Below are positions 7,731 to 15,930 of a DNA stretch of 34,902 nucleotides, piece after piece. Within the stretch, counting starts at the first letter, position 1, and each line of letters begins with the position of its first letter. Origin of the DNA: an uncultured Collinsella sp. (GTDB taxonomy: Bacteria; Actinomycetota; Coriobacteriia; Coriobacteriales; Coriobacteriaceae); the NCBI GenBank assembly GCA_900544995.1, contig UQXC01000017.1:1-34902 (forward strand), written 5' to 3'. The notes below the pieces were generated by a model that was not told where the DNA came from, did not search any database, and worked only from the letters and a program-made list of their open reading frames with translations. The translations under genes and the position numbers were made by a program.

Positions 7731-8026
7731 TCAGGTACAAGACGACGATCCTCCGCCCTTATCACATGCCTTCAAATATGCGATCCAGAAACACAAAACA
7801 GCAGATAGAATGCTCTTTTTCAAAAAGTACACGTCTCGAAACTTACCAAGACTTCATATCCAGCTACCGTTCACGGTCGCCGATTACCGCCCACCGATTC
7901 AAACAAGAAATATGTCGCCAAAAGCAGGTCATCTACCTGCATGGTTAGATTTTGGTCAGCTTTTGGTCAGCTGAGCGGCAAGTTCCAGCTGATACGTTTT
8001 TGCTACCCAAAAGGAGGCGGTAGCTC
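7731..8026 (+). other. Leader region of the AbiEi-like gene, no gene found
   Basis: This gap of almost 300 bp holds a small hairpin (GCAGGT at 7924-7929 with ACCTGC at 7935-7940) and an 11-bp tandem repeat TTTTGGTCAGC twice in a row (7950-7971). The ribosome site AAAGGAGG of the next gene follows. I could not pick a convincing promoter. Confidence 0.4.
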
Positions 8027-9025
8027 ATGACCCATTGCAATGACCAGCTCATCGACCAACTGCTCACTCAAGCCGAACAAGAGGGGCGCTGTCTGATTCC
8101 CCCGAGCACGGCAATCCGAAAAGCGCTCCTTCGGCGCACCGGCGGCACGGTTGTCTCGCCCATGCCGGGGTTGTTTGCGCAAAAAACGCGCTGGGATGAA
8201 CTCAACCGAGCGCAACGCCATTGCGAAATCCTCCGCGCCCTTGCGATCATCCATCCCGATTGGACGTTCTGCTCGTTTTCGGCAGCTTGCCTGCTGGGGC
8301 TCGAGGTCTCGTGGCGACACCTGAACGTCGTGCATGTTTGCAGCTCGACAAAGCCGTCGGCTCGTCCGGGCGCACATATTCAGCGACACCAGATTGAGCC
8401 GGCCGGAGCAATACGCAGAGCCGGCATATCGGTAACGCCGCCCATCCAAACGGCCACAGATTGCCTGCTGCAAACTGGTTTTGCCGACGGCATGCCCATT
8501 GCCGATTCGGCGATCTCAAAGCTCGGCCTTGCGCCGGAACAGCTGATGGAGGCCGTTGAGCAACGAGCGACTGCCCGCAATGGTCGCGCGATTCGCACCG
8601 CCCTCACAACGCTTCGATATGCCGACGCCCGCGCCGAGAGCGGCGGGGAATCGGTCGCCCGAGCCGTCATGATCGAGACGGGCTTTGCGCCCGACTGGCT
8701 TCAATACGAGTTGACGGACCCCTTCGATTCGGCCAAGCCCATACGAACGGACTTTGCCTGGGAGCGCCAGGCGCGGGAACTCACGCTGGGCGAGCTCGAC
8801 GGGCTCATCAAATATACCGACCAGACCATGCTGGCCGGACGCACCACCGCCGAGGCGCTCGTTGCCGAACGACAGCGCGAGGCGCACCTATCGCTCTACG
8901 GCCACCCTCTGCTGCGCTTTACCATGAACGAGGTCCGCTCGGCAGGAATGCTCGCCAAAAAGCTGCAGACGGCAGGCATCCGGCAGACCGCGCTGCCGAC
9001 ATGGCTCAACGACGTGGACCTGTAG
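8027..9025 (+). CDS. AbiEi-like antitoxin-domain protein with PD-(D/E)XK-like C-terminus
   Basis: The 332-residue protein has an N-terminal region that looks like AbiEi-type transcriptional regulators (early winged-helix part, then CSFSAACLLGLEVSW and HIQRHQIEPAGAIRRAGISVTPP). Its C-terminal half resembles Vsr/DUF559-type nucleases: ESGGES (about 210), IRTDFAWE and the pattern GELDGLIKY, giving D, E-x-D and K of a PD-(D/E)XK core. A strong AAAGGAGG lies before the ATG. The gene is alone; no AbiEii-type nucleotidyltransferase toxin follows it, so it is not a standard type IV toxin-antitoxin pair. The family assignment is recalled from sequence style and moderately certain; function is unknown. 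Confidence 0.6.
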   Translation: MTHCNDQLIDQLLTQAEQEGRCLIPPSTAIRKALLRRTGGTVVSPMPGLFAQKTRWDELNRAQRHCEILRALAIIHPDWTFCSFSAACLLGLEVSWRHLNVVHVCSSTKPSARPGAHIQRHQIEPAGAIRRAGISVTPPIQTATDCLLQTGFADGMPIADSAISKLGLAPEQLMEAVEQRATARNGRAIRTALTTLRYADARAESGGESVARAVMIETGFAPDWLQYELTDPFDSAKPIRTDFAWERQARELTLGELDGLIKYTDQTMLAGRTTAEALVAERQREAHLSLYGHPLLRFTMNEVRSAGMLAKKLQTAGIRQTALPTWLNDVDL

Positions 9026-9067
9026 GAGCTGCTAGGCCACGCATCGCCGGATCGCACCCCCCTATTT

Positions 9068-9390
9068 GGGCCGCGTTTTCCCAACGGCCACGCCAACGGA
9101 AAGCGCGTCCCAGGCTGGACGCTCAAAACGGGACGCACTTTCCGGATGGCGGACCTAGCGGAAAGCGTGTCCCGGAATGAACGCTCAAACTGGGATGCAC
9201 TTTCCAAGTGAGCGGTTAGCGGAAAGCGCATCCCACTCTGAGGCATGATTCCGGGACGCAGTTTCCGGTTGAGGGCTGTTCCGGAAAGTGCGTCCCATTT
9301 TGAGGCATGATTCCGGGACACAGCTTCCGGTTGAGGACCGATCCGGAAAGTGCGTCCCGTTCCGAGACTGGATTCCGAGACGCGGCCTCC
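9068..9390. repeat. Hairpin repeat array 3 (five hairpins plus a half unit)
   Basis: This is the best-preserved array of the family. In hairpin 3, GGGATGCACTTTCC pairs with GGAAAGCGCATCCC, and in hairpin 4 GGGACGCAGTTTCC pairs with GGAAAGTGCGTCCC, one mismatch each. Linkers such as TGAGGCATGATTCC recur. Orientation is the same as in the other two arrays. Confidence 0.85.
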
Positions 9391-9403
9391 GCTCCAAACA
9401 AAA

Positions 9404-9431
9404 GGCCCCGACTCGCGATGGAGCTGGGGCC
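9404..9431 (-). terminator. Terminator of the purine-degradation operon
   Basis: GGCCCC (9404-9409) pairs with GGGGCC (9426-9431), with an inner CTC/GAG. On the minus strand the stem is followed by TTTTGTTT. It lies 70 bp after the xdhD stop codon. Confidence 0.6.
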
Positions 9432-9500
9432 AAAGGCGCAGCATATACAGTTGATGTTGAGCGCGAACAGCCCATCAGCAATGGTCGTCCGCACCCCATC

Positions 9501-12278
9501 CTACCCGCGGTTGCGAACGCGGCTGTACGGCGTATCCACCATGGGCAGATCCGGACGCAGCTTGCCGTCGAATGCGCGATAGGCGTTCTGTACGGCGGGC
9601 GCCGTGGGAATCGTTGCGATCTCACCGATGCCCTTGCCGCCGTATGCCACGGGCAACAGCTCGTCCTTCTCCACGTAGATGGCGTGGATATTCGGAATCT
9701 CGGGCGCACGGAACAGCCCGAGCGTACCGTACCTTGCCTGGGGTACGCAGTCCTTGAGCGGCCAGTCCTCGGTAAGCGCATAGCCCATACCCATGAGCAC
9801 GCCGCCTTCGATCTGACCCTGGATGGAGATGGGGTTGACCACCTTGCCGGAATCGTGCGCGGCATAGACCTCGCTCACGCGGCCGTCATCATCCAGAATG
9901 ACCACATGCGTGGCAAACCCGTAGCAGATGTGGCTCTTGGGGTTGGGAACGTCGGCGCCCAGCTTGTCGGTCGGCTCCAGGTACACGTAGCCAAACTCGC
10001 ATCCCTCGAGCGCCTTGATGGCAGCCGCGGGATCCTGAGGATGCATACCCTGGCCGGCGACGAGCTCCTGCGTGCGCAGCTGATAGGCGCGACCGTCATC
10101 GTACTCAATCTTGACGCCGTCGCCATGCGCGCTCACAGGAGCATCAGGCGCAGGCTTGCCGGCCTCGATGCCAACCATGGCATCGCGCAGCAGGAAGGCG
10201 GCACCGCGCACGGCCTCGCCGGTCACGACCGTCTGACGTGAGCCAGACGTGGTGCCGGAGTCGGGAGCGTTCTCGGTGGAGCACTCGCCATTGGCAATGC
10301 AGCTCAGCGGCAGACCGCATGCCTCGGCAACGTCCTGCAAAAAGACGGTGTTGCAGCCCTGGCCGATGTCGGACGTGGCGGCATAGACCACGGCCACGCC
10401 GTTCTCGACACGAATCTTGCAGCGGCCGGCGTCGGGCAGGCCAACGCCCACGCCAGCGTTCTTCATAGCGCAGGCAATGCCGGCGTGGCCGGGATGCGCA
10501 TAGTAGGCATCCTTGACCTCGAGCAGTGTCTCCTTAAGCGCCGTGGAGCAGTCGGCAATCTGGCCGTTGGGCAAAACCTCGCCCGGCTCGATGGCGTTTC
10601 TGTAACGAATCTCCCACGGATCCAGGCCGACCTTCTCTGCCAGCAGGTCGATCAGGCTCTCGAGCGCAAACTCGGACTGGCAAACGCCAAAGCCGCGGTA
10701 CGCGCCGGCGGGTGGGTTGTTGGTGTAGTAGCCATAACCGCGAATGTCGGTGTTCTGGTACTTGTAGGGGCCGACGGCATGCGTGCAGGCGCGCTCGAGC
10801 ACCGGGCCGCACAGCGACGCGTAGGCGCCGGTGTCAAAGTTGATCTCGCAATCCAGACCGGTAAAGTTGCCCTCGGCGTCGCAGCCCAGCGTAAAGGTAC
10901 CGTCCATGGCATGGCGCTTGGGATGGAAAGCGAGCGACTCGGCACGCGTGAGCTTGCACTTCACAGGACGCTGAAACTTATATGCGGCGAGCGCGGCCAG
11001 ATGCTGGATGGACACATCCTCCTTACCGCCAAAGCCGCCGCCCACGAGCATGGTCTCGACGACCACGCGCTCGGGCTCGCTATCCCAGCCAAACATGTGG
11101 GCGCACTCTTTGCGCGTGTCGTAGGCACCCTGGTCGGTCGACTGCACCTTGACGCCGTTCTTGTACGGGAAGGCAACGGCGCACTCGGGCTCCAAGAAGG
11201 CATGCTCGGTAAAGGGCGTGGTAAAGCGCTGTGTTACGGTGAACGCGCTCTCCGCAAGCGCCTTGGCGGCGTCGCCGCGCGTCACGTGGCGGCTCTGGCA
11301 CACGTTGTCCTTGAGCTCCACCGTGTTGCCAAAGGCAAAGAAGCTGTCATGCAGGCGCGGGGCGTCGGCGGCCCTGGCCTCGACAATGTTGCGCACGGGC
11401 TCCAGCGGCTCGTAGTCAATCTTTACGAGCTTCTTGGCCTTCTCGAGCGTCGCCTCGTCCTCGGCAACCACCAGCACGATGGCATCGCCCACGCAGCGGG
11501 TGATATCGCCCTGGGCGATCATGACGTCCCAGTCCTGGATAAGGTGGCCGACCTGGTTAACCGGCACGTCCTCGGCGCGCAGGATGCCCACCACACCGGG
11601 CAGGGCCTCGGCCTTGGAGGTGTCGATGGAGAGCACACGGGCGCGCGGATACTTGGAGCGCACGGCGCTGGCATAGGTCAGGCCCGGCTGATCGAGCTCG
11701 TCGATATCGTCGGGGTACTTGCCCTCACCGAGCACCTTCTTGCGCACGTCGATACGAAAGGCGCGCTTGCCCACGCCGTAGTCATCGCCGCGCTCCAGGT
11801 CCTCGTCGATCTGCTTTTCGCCACGGAGCACCGCAGCTGCCAGCGAAATGCCCTCGATAATCTTTTTGTAGCCGGTGCAGCGGCAGACATTGCCGCGGAT
11901 GGCGTACTTGATCTGCTCCTCGGTGGGCTCGGGATCCTCGGCGATCAGCGCTGCACCCGCCATGACCATACCGGGGATGCAAAAACCGCACTGCACGGCG
12001 CCCACGGCGCCAAAGGCGTACACAAAGGCCTCGCGCACGTCCTGGGGCAGGCCCTCGACGGTCACGATGCTACGGCCGGCGGCAAGAGCGGTGGTCAGTA
12101 CGCACGCCTTGACGGCCGCACCGTCCACATGGATGGTGCAGGTACCGCACGCGCCCTCGGAGCAGCCGTCCTTGGCGGAATGAATGTGCAGGTCGTCGCG
12201 CAGGTAGCGCAGCAGTGGTTTATTCTCCGTCGTCGTGTGCTCGACACCGTTAACGGTAAAAGTGAATTCCTGTGCCAT
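9501..12278 (-). CDS. xdhD: XdhD-like molybdenum hydroxylase with fused [2Fe-2S] domains
   Basis: This 925-residue member of the xanthine dehydrogenase family fuses the iron-sulfur and molybdopterin subunits. Cys39, 44, 47 and 59 bind one [2Fe-2S] cluster; Cys97, 100, 132 and 134 (VQCGFC, CRC) bind the second. The molybdenum part shows VGGGFGGKED, PPAGAYRGFG and the C-terminal GKGIGEIATIP, whose Glu is the usual catalytic base. It should hydroxylate purines such as hypoxanthine or xanthine. Length and fusion match E. coli XdhD (956 residues), sometimes called selenium-dependent xanthine dehydrogenase. No FAD-binding subunit (YgfM) is encoded in this window, so electrons probably pass to the neighbouring ferredoxin and YgfK. 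It is the last gene of the operon, 12 bp after the ferredoxin, with AAGGGA before its ATG. Confidence 0.9.
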   Translation of the reverse strand: MAQEFTFTVNGVEHTTTENKPLLRYLRDDLHIHSAKDGCSEGACGTCTIHVDGAAVKACVLTTALAAGRSIVTVEGLPQDVREAFVYAFGAVGAVQCGFCIPGMVMAGAALIAEDPEPTEEQIKYAIRGNVCRCTGYKKIIEGISLAAAVLRGEKQIDEDLERGDDYGVGKRAFRIDVRKKVLGEGKYPDDIDELDQPGLTYASAVRSKYPRARVLSIDTSKAEALPGVVGILRAEDVPVNQVGHLIQDWDVMIAQGDITRCVGDAIVLVVAEDEATLEKAKKLVKIDYEPLEPVRNIVEARAADAPRLHDSFFAFGNTVELKDNVCQSRHVTRGDAAKALAESAFTVTQRFTTPFTEHAFLEPECAVAFPYKNGVKVQSTDQGAYDTRKECAHMFGWDSEPERVVVETMLVGGGFGGKEDVSIQHLAALAAYKFQRPVKCKLTRAESLAFHPKRHAMDGTFTLGCDAEGNFTGLDCEINFDTGAYASLCGPVLERACTHAVGPYKYQNTDIRGYGYYTNNPPAGAYRGFGVCQSEFALESLIDLLAEKVGLDPWEIRYRNAIEPGEVLPNGQIADCSTALKETLLEVKDAYYAHPGHAGIACAMKNAGVGVGLPDAGRCKIRVENGVAVVYAATSDIGQGCNTVFLQDVAEACGLPLSCIANGECSTENAPDSGTTSGSRQTVVTGEAVRGAAFLLRDAMVGIEAGKPAPDAPVSAHGDGVKIEYDDGRAYQLRTQELVAGQGMHPQDPAAAIKALEGCEFGYVYLEPTDKLGADVPNPKSHICYGFATHVVILDDDGRVSEVYAAHDSGKVVNPISIQGQIEGGVLMGMGYALTEDWPLKDCVPQARYGTLGLFRAPEIPNIHAIYVEKDELLPVAYGGKGIGEIATIPTAPAVQNAYRAFDGKLRPDLPMVDTPYSRVRNRG

Positions 12279-12290
12279 GGTGATTCCCTT

Positions 12291-12770
12291 CTACACGCCG
12301 GCGGCGATGCCGGTGCGGTCGTGGATGGCGCCATGCGGGCAGACGACGGCGCACATGCCGCACGACAGGCAGTCCACGCCGTCGATATGGGCGCAGTTGT
12401 CCTCGATGCGGATAGCGCCGGCAGGGCACTTTTTGGCGCACATACCGCAACCGATGCAGCTCGTGTCGCAGACCTTGCGCGCAATGGCACCCTTATCGGT
12501 GTTGTTGCAGCGCACCAGAATGTTCTGGTAGCCGGGAACGAAGGCAATCACGCGCTGCGGGCACGCCATGCCGCACAGGCCGCAGCCCGTGCACTTGGAG
12601 CGATCTACGCGGGCGATGCCATCGACCAGCGCAATGGCACCGTGGGGGCAGGCCGTGACGCAGGCGCCACAGCCAATGCAGCCTTCGCTGCAGCGGGCGT
12701 CGCCGCCTGCGGAGGCGCAACCGCTTCCGCAGGCAACGTAGGCCACGTTATGTTGAATGGATTTGGCCAT
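12291..12770 (-). CDS. Ferredoxin-like protein with four [4Fe-4S] motifs (YgfS-like)
   Basis: The 159-residue protein contains four CxxCxxCxxxC motifs (CIGCGACVTACP, CTGCGLCGMACP, CIGCGMCAKKCP, CLSCGMCAVVCP), so it can hold up to four [4Fe-4S] clusters. Extra Cys residues in its N-terminus (CGSGCAS) are unexplained. It most likely carries electrons between XdhD and YgfK, both of which flank it: 11 bp after ygfK and 12 bp before xdhD. E. coli encodes a comparable protein, YgfS, in its purine cluster, and the second half also resembles RnfB ferredoxin domains. The ribosome site is weak (GGCGAG), suggesting translation coupled to ygfK. Confidence 0.85.
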   Translation of the reverse strand: MAKSIQHNVAYVACGSGCASAGGDARCSEGCIGCGACVTACPHGAIALVDGIARVDRSKCTGCGLCGMACPQRVIAFVPGYQNILVRCNNTDKGAIARKVCDTSCIGCGMCAKKCPAGAIRIEDNCAHIDGVDCLSCGMCAVVCPHGAIHDRTGIAAGV

Positions 12771-12781
12771 AAGAGACTCGC

Positions 12782-15781
12782 CTATTTCTTAAGAAGGTAC
12801 GAATAGTTGTCGCGCACAGCCCTGATGGTCAGGCGGACGGCCTCGGGAAGGCCGGTGTTGACGGCATCGACCGAGACGGTACGGACGGTGCCGGCGACGC
12901 GGACCTTAAAGTGGTCCTCGTCCACGGCCAGGAAGCCCTCGTTCTCGGAGTTCTCCATGTCCTCCTCGCTCCAGAACAGGGTGAGCTTGTCCTTATAGGG
13001 ACGACCCTCCTGGTAGGGGCAGAACACGGCGCAGTTGCCGCACTCGTTGCACATGCCATCGACGTGGACGACCTGATGCTTGGCCAGGCCCGGCACCTTA
13101 ATTGCCACGTTGGCGCGGTTGGGGCACACGTCGCAGCAAACCTCGCACACCGAGCCGCAGCCCAGGCAGCGGGTCTTGGTGCAGTTGCGCTTGTCGCGGC
13201 ACAGCGACCCCTTGCGCTCGTAGCTGGCGTCCTCGCGGCCGGCCTGCTCGTTGCAGTCGGCGTACTTGTTAAAGTCCACGCCGGCAATGGCACGGGCGAC
13301 TTCGGCGGCATCGGCAATAGCCTCGACCACGGTGGCAGGACCGCGACGGCAGTCGCCGGCAGCCCAAACGCCCTCGACGCCGGTGGAGGTGGCGGCAAGA
13401 CGGCCGCGACGGTCGTGCTCGACGCCCGCGGCATCGTACAGGCTGGCATCGATGCCCTCGCCCACGGCGCAGATCACCGTGGTGGCGGAAAGCTCGACGG
13501 TCTCGCCCGTGGCGACGGGGCTGCGACGGCCGCTTGCATCCGGCTCGCCGAGCTCCATGACGTCGCAGGTCAGCACGGAGCCGTTGAGTGCCTTGGGCGC
13601 CAGCAGCTCGCAGAGCTCAACGCCGTCGGCAAGAGCAAGATCGAGCTCTTCCTCGTCGGCGGGCATCTGCTTCTTGGTGCGGCGATACACCAGGCGCACG
13701 TTCTTCACACCAGCCAGACGCTTGGCCACGCGGGCCGCGTCCATGGCGGTGTTGCCGGCGCCAATGACCACGACGTCCTCGCCCAGCTCGAGTTTCTCGC
13801 CCTTCTTGGCGGCCTCGAGGAACTCCAGCACATCGAGCTCGGCACCCTCGCCCAGGCCCGCAGAGCCGGGCATCCAGGCACCGGTGGCCACGACCACGTC
13901 GGTAAAGCCCTGGTCCTTGAGCTCGTCAATGGAATCAACGCGAGCGTTGAGCTGCACCTTGGCGCCAAAGGCTAGGCAGAGCTCGGCATCGTGGGAGATA
14001 TCGTCGCTCGCGATGCGGAACTCGGGAATCACGTGACGGACCACGCCACCGAGCGAATCGCGGGCCTCAAAGATGGTGACGGGCACGCCGGCACGCGTCA
14101 GGAAGAACGCCGTCGCCAGGCCGGCCGGGCCGCCGCCGATAACGGCAACGTTGCGCTCGCCGTCGTTTGCGATGGCCTGGGCACGCAGCTTGGGCAGCAC
14201 GGCGGTCATGGCCTCGCGGGCGGCCTTGAGCTTGCTGGCGCGAATCTGGGCGCCCTCGGGCTCGTAGAACGCACGCTCGCAGGCACGGCCGCAGGGATGC
14301 GGGCAGATGGTGCCGGTAATGAACGGCAGGGCGTTGCGCTCGATGATGATGTTGAGTGCGTCCTCGTAGCGGCCCTCGTCAACAGCCGCCAGATAGGCGG
14401 GAATATCCTGCTGGATGGGGCAGCTCGTGCGGCACGGCGTGGTAAAGCAATCGGAAAGCGGGCTCTTGCCGGCGACCTTGCGGTCGGGCAGCGGACGCAG
14501 CGGCTTCTTGTAGAGCGGGTTGGTGAGCGAATCGGCCTGGATCGCGGTCACGGCCTCGAGCGAAATGCCCTCAAACGGCTTGCCGTCCAGATCGGTAAAC
14601 TCGCCGGCCATCTGGCTAAAGCGCTCGTAGCCACCGGGCTTGAGCACGTCGGTCGCCAGGGTAACGGGCCAAATGCCGGCATCGTACAGGGCGCGGATAT
14701 TGTAGACCGTGGCACCGCCAGAGTAGCTAATGCGTAGTTTGCCATCGAACTGCTCGGTAATGCGGCGGGCAGCCTCGATGGTCAGCGAGAACAGCGAACG
14801 GCCCGACATGTACATCTCGGTGGAGGGCAGCTCGTTTCTCGTCACGTCGACGGGGAACGTGTTGGTCAGCTTGACGCCAAACTCCAGGCCGCGCTCGGCG
14901 CACAGGGCAATCAGGCGCTCGAACATAGGCACGGCGTCGGCCCATTGCAGGTCCTCGCGGAAGTGCGTGTCATCGAAAACGATGTAGTCAAAGCCCAGCT
15001 CGTTGAGGCGCTGGCGGGCAAACTCATAGCCCAGCAGTGTGGGGTTGCACTTGATGTAGGTGTTGAGGCCCTTCTCGGTGATCAGATAGGTCGCGATGCG
15101 CTCGATCTCGGCCGGCGGGCAGCCGTGCAGGGTAGACTCGGTGATGGAGTTGGAGACGCGTGCCGGGATGGACTCGACGAACGCGGCGTCGACATGCTCA
15201 AACTTGTCCAGGTTGGCGAGCGCCCATGCGCGGCACTCGTTCCAGACGTCGGAGCCGCTGGCGTCCTTCATGCCCTCGATGTAGGCGTCGACCTTGGGGC
15301 TCTTGATGCCCTCCAGGTCATAACCCACGGACATGTTGAAGACAAAGCCGTCCGGGCTGCCCAGGCCGTACTCGCGAGCGATCAGGTGGCAGGCAAACCA
15401 TGCCTTCACGTACTCGGCAAAGGCCTGCGGAACCTCGAGCTCGGTCGACCACTCGCAGTTGTAGCACTCGTCCTGCGCCACGATGCAGGGCTTGTTCACA
15501 CACTTGGAGAGCTCCTCGCCGTCCATAACCTGAACGGTCTTAAGCTCAAAGAAGCGGGAACCGGCCACGTAGGATGCCACGATGTTTTGGGCAAGCTGCG
15601 TATTGGGACCGGCGGCCGGGCCAAACGGAGTCTCGATGCGCTCGTCAAAAATGGGAAGCGCGCCCTCCTGGTTGGTCGTGACCATCTTGCGCACGCCAAA
15701 GACGGCGCCCTGAGTCTTGTGCTCCTCGATGATCCAGTTCATCAGCTGCGAAAACGGGATCGGCCTCATGATGTCGCTCAT
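12782..15781 (-). CDS. ygfK: YgfK-type Fe-S flavoprotein oxidoreductase
   Basis: YgfK (formerly 'putative selenate reductase subunit') is required for anaerobic purine and urate breakdown in gut bacteria. The N-terminal ~430 residues resemble a dihydropyrimidine-dehydrogenase barrel. Next comes a GltD-like module: the Fe-S motif CRTSCPIQQDIPAYL, the FAD site VAVIGGGPAGLATAFF and the NAD(P)H site VVVIGAGNTAMDAARVAKR. The C-terminus ends in ferredoxin-like motifs (CLGCGSVCEVCCDVCP, CNECGNCAVFCP). I start it at the ATG at 15781, which has AGAGGAG before it and gives 999 residues, close to E. coli YgfK (1032). The longer reading from 15904 adds a low-complexity Arg-rich stretch that overlaps spacer hairpins. 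It probably links NAD(P)H to reduction or oxidation of purine-derived rings. Confidence 0.9.
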   Translation of the reverse strand: MSDIMRPIPFSQLMNWIIEEHKTQGAVFGVRKMVTTNQEGALPIFDERIETPFGPAAGPNTQLAQNIVASYVAGSRFFELKTVQVMDGEELSKCVNKPCIVAQDECYNCEWSTELEVPQAFAEYVKAWFACHLIAREYGLGSPDGFVFNMSVGYDLEGIKSPKVDAYIEGMKDASGSDVWNECRAWALANLDKFEHVDAAFVESIPARVSNSITESTLHGCPPAEIERIATYLITEKGLNTYIKCNPTLLGYEFARQRLNELGFDYIVFDDTHFREDLQWADAVPMFERLIALCAERGLEFGVKLTNTFPVDVTRNELPSTEMYMSGRSLFSLTIEAARRITEQFDGKLRISYSGGATVYNIRALYDAGIWPVTLATDVLKPGGYERFSQMAGEFTDLDGKPFEGISLEAVTAIQADSLTNPLYKKPLRPLPDRKVAGKSPLSDCFTTPCRTSCPIQQDIPAYLAAVDEGRYEDALNIIIERNALPFITGTICPHPCGRACERAFYEPEGAQIRASKLKAAREAMTAVLPKLRAQAIANDGERNVAVIGGGPAGLATAFFLTRAGVPVTIFEARDSLGGVVRHVIPEFRIASDDISHDAELCLAFGAKVQLNARVDSIDELKDQGFTDVVVATGAWMPGSAGLGEGAELDVLEFLEAAKKGEKLELGEDVVVIGAGNTAMDAARVAKRLAGVKNVRLVYRRTKKQMPADEEELDLALADGVELCELLAPKALNGSVLTCDVMELGEPDASGRRSPVATGETVELSATTVICAVGEGIDASLYDAAGVEHDRRGRLAATSTGVEGVWAAGDCRRGPATVVEAIADAAEVARAIAGVDFNKYADCNEQAGREDASYERKGSLCRDKRNCTKTRCLGCGSVCEVCCDVCPNRANVAIKVPGLAKHQVVHVDGMCNECGNCAVFCPYQEGRPYKDKLTLFWSEEDMENSENEGFLAVDEDHFKVRVAGTVRTVSVDAVNTGLPEAVRLTIRAVRDNYSYLLKK

Positions 15782-15930
15782 AGTGAGCTCCTCTCTGTAA
15801 CGCCCGGCGAGACCGCGCGGCGGGCGCAAATACGGTGTAGCGCTAGCACAGCGCCGGCGACCCCGCGGAGGTCGCCTATACGCGCGTCGAATGCGGCGAA
15901 ACACCCGACGCGCGTGAATCTACTTGTGAA
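15782..15930 (-). other. Hairpin-rich spacer between ssnA and ygfK
   Basis: Within 149 bp, GGCGACC (15856-15862) pairs with GGTCGCC (15870-15876), and ACGCGCGTCG (15880-15889) pairs with CGACGCGCGT (15906-15915). No U-rich tail follows, so these are more likely mRNA-processing or stability elements than terminators. Confidence 0.6.

Noticed and set aside
5720..9390. Hairpin arrays as CRISPR
   Set aside because: Units are about 62 bp and imperfect, the parts between the arms are similar rather than unique, and no cas genes are near.
9185..9865. Minus-strand frame running through hairpin array 3 into xdhD
   Set aside because: Its repeated peptide text only reflects the DNA repeat; no start signal.
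10485..12806. 773-codon plus-strand frame opposite xdhD
   Set aside because: Antisense shadow of xdhD and the ferredoxin; both of those have intact cofactor motifs and ribosome sites.
15782..15904. Longer N-terminus for YgfK
   Set aside because: The added residues are Arg/Pro-rich, come from hairpin DNA and lack a ribosome site; the ATG at 15781 has a good one.
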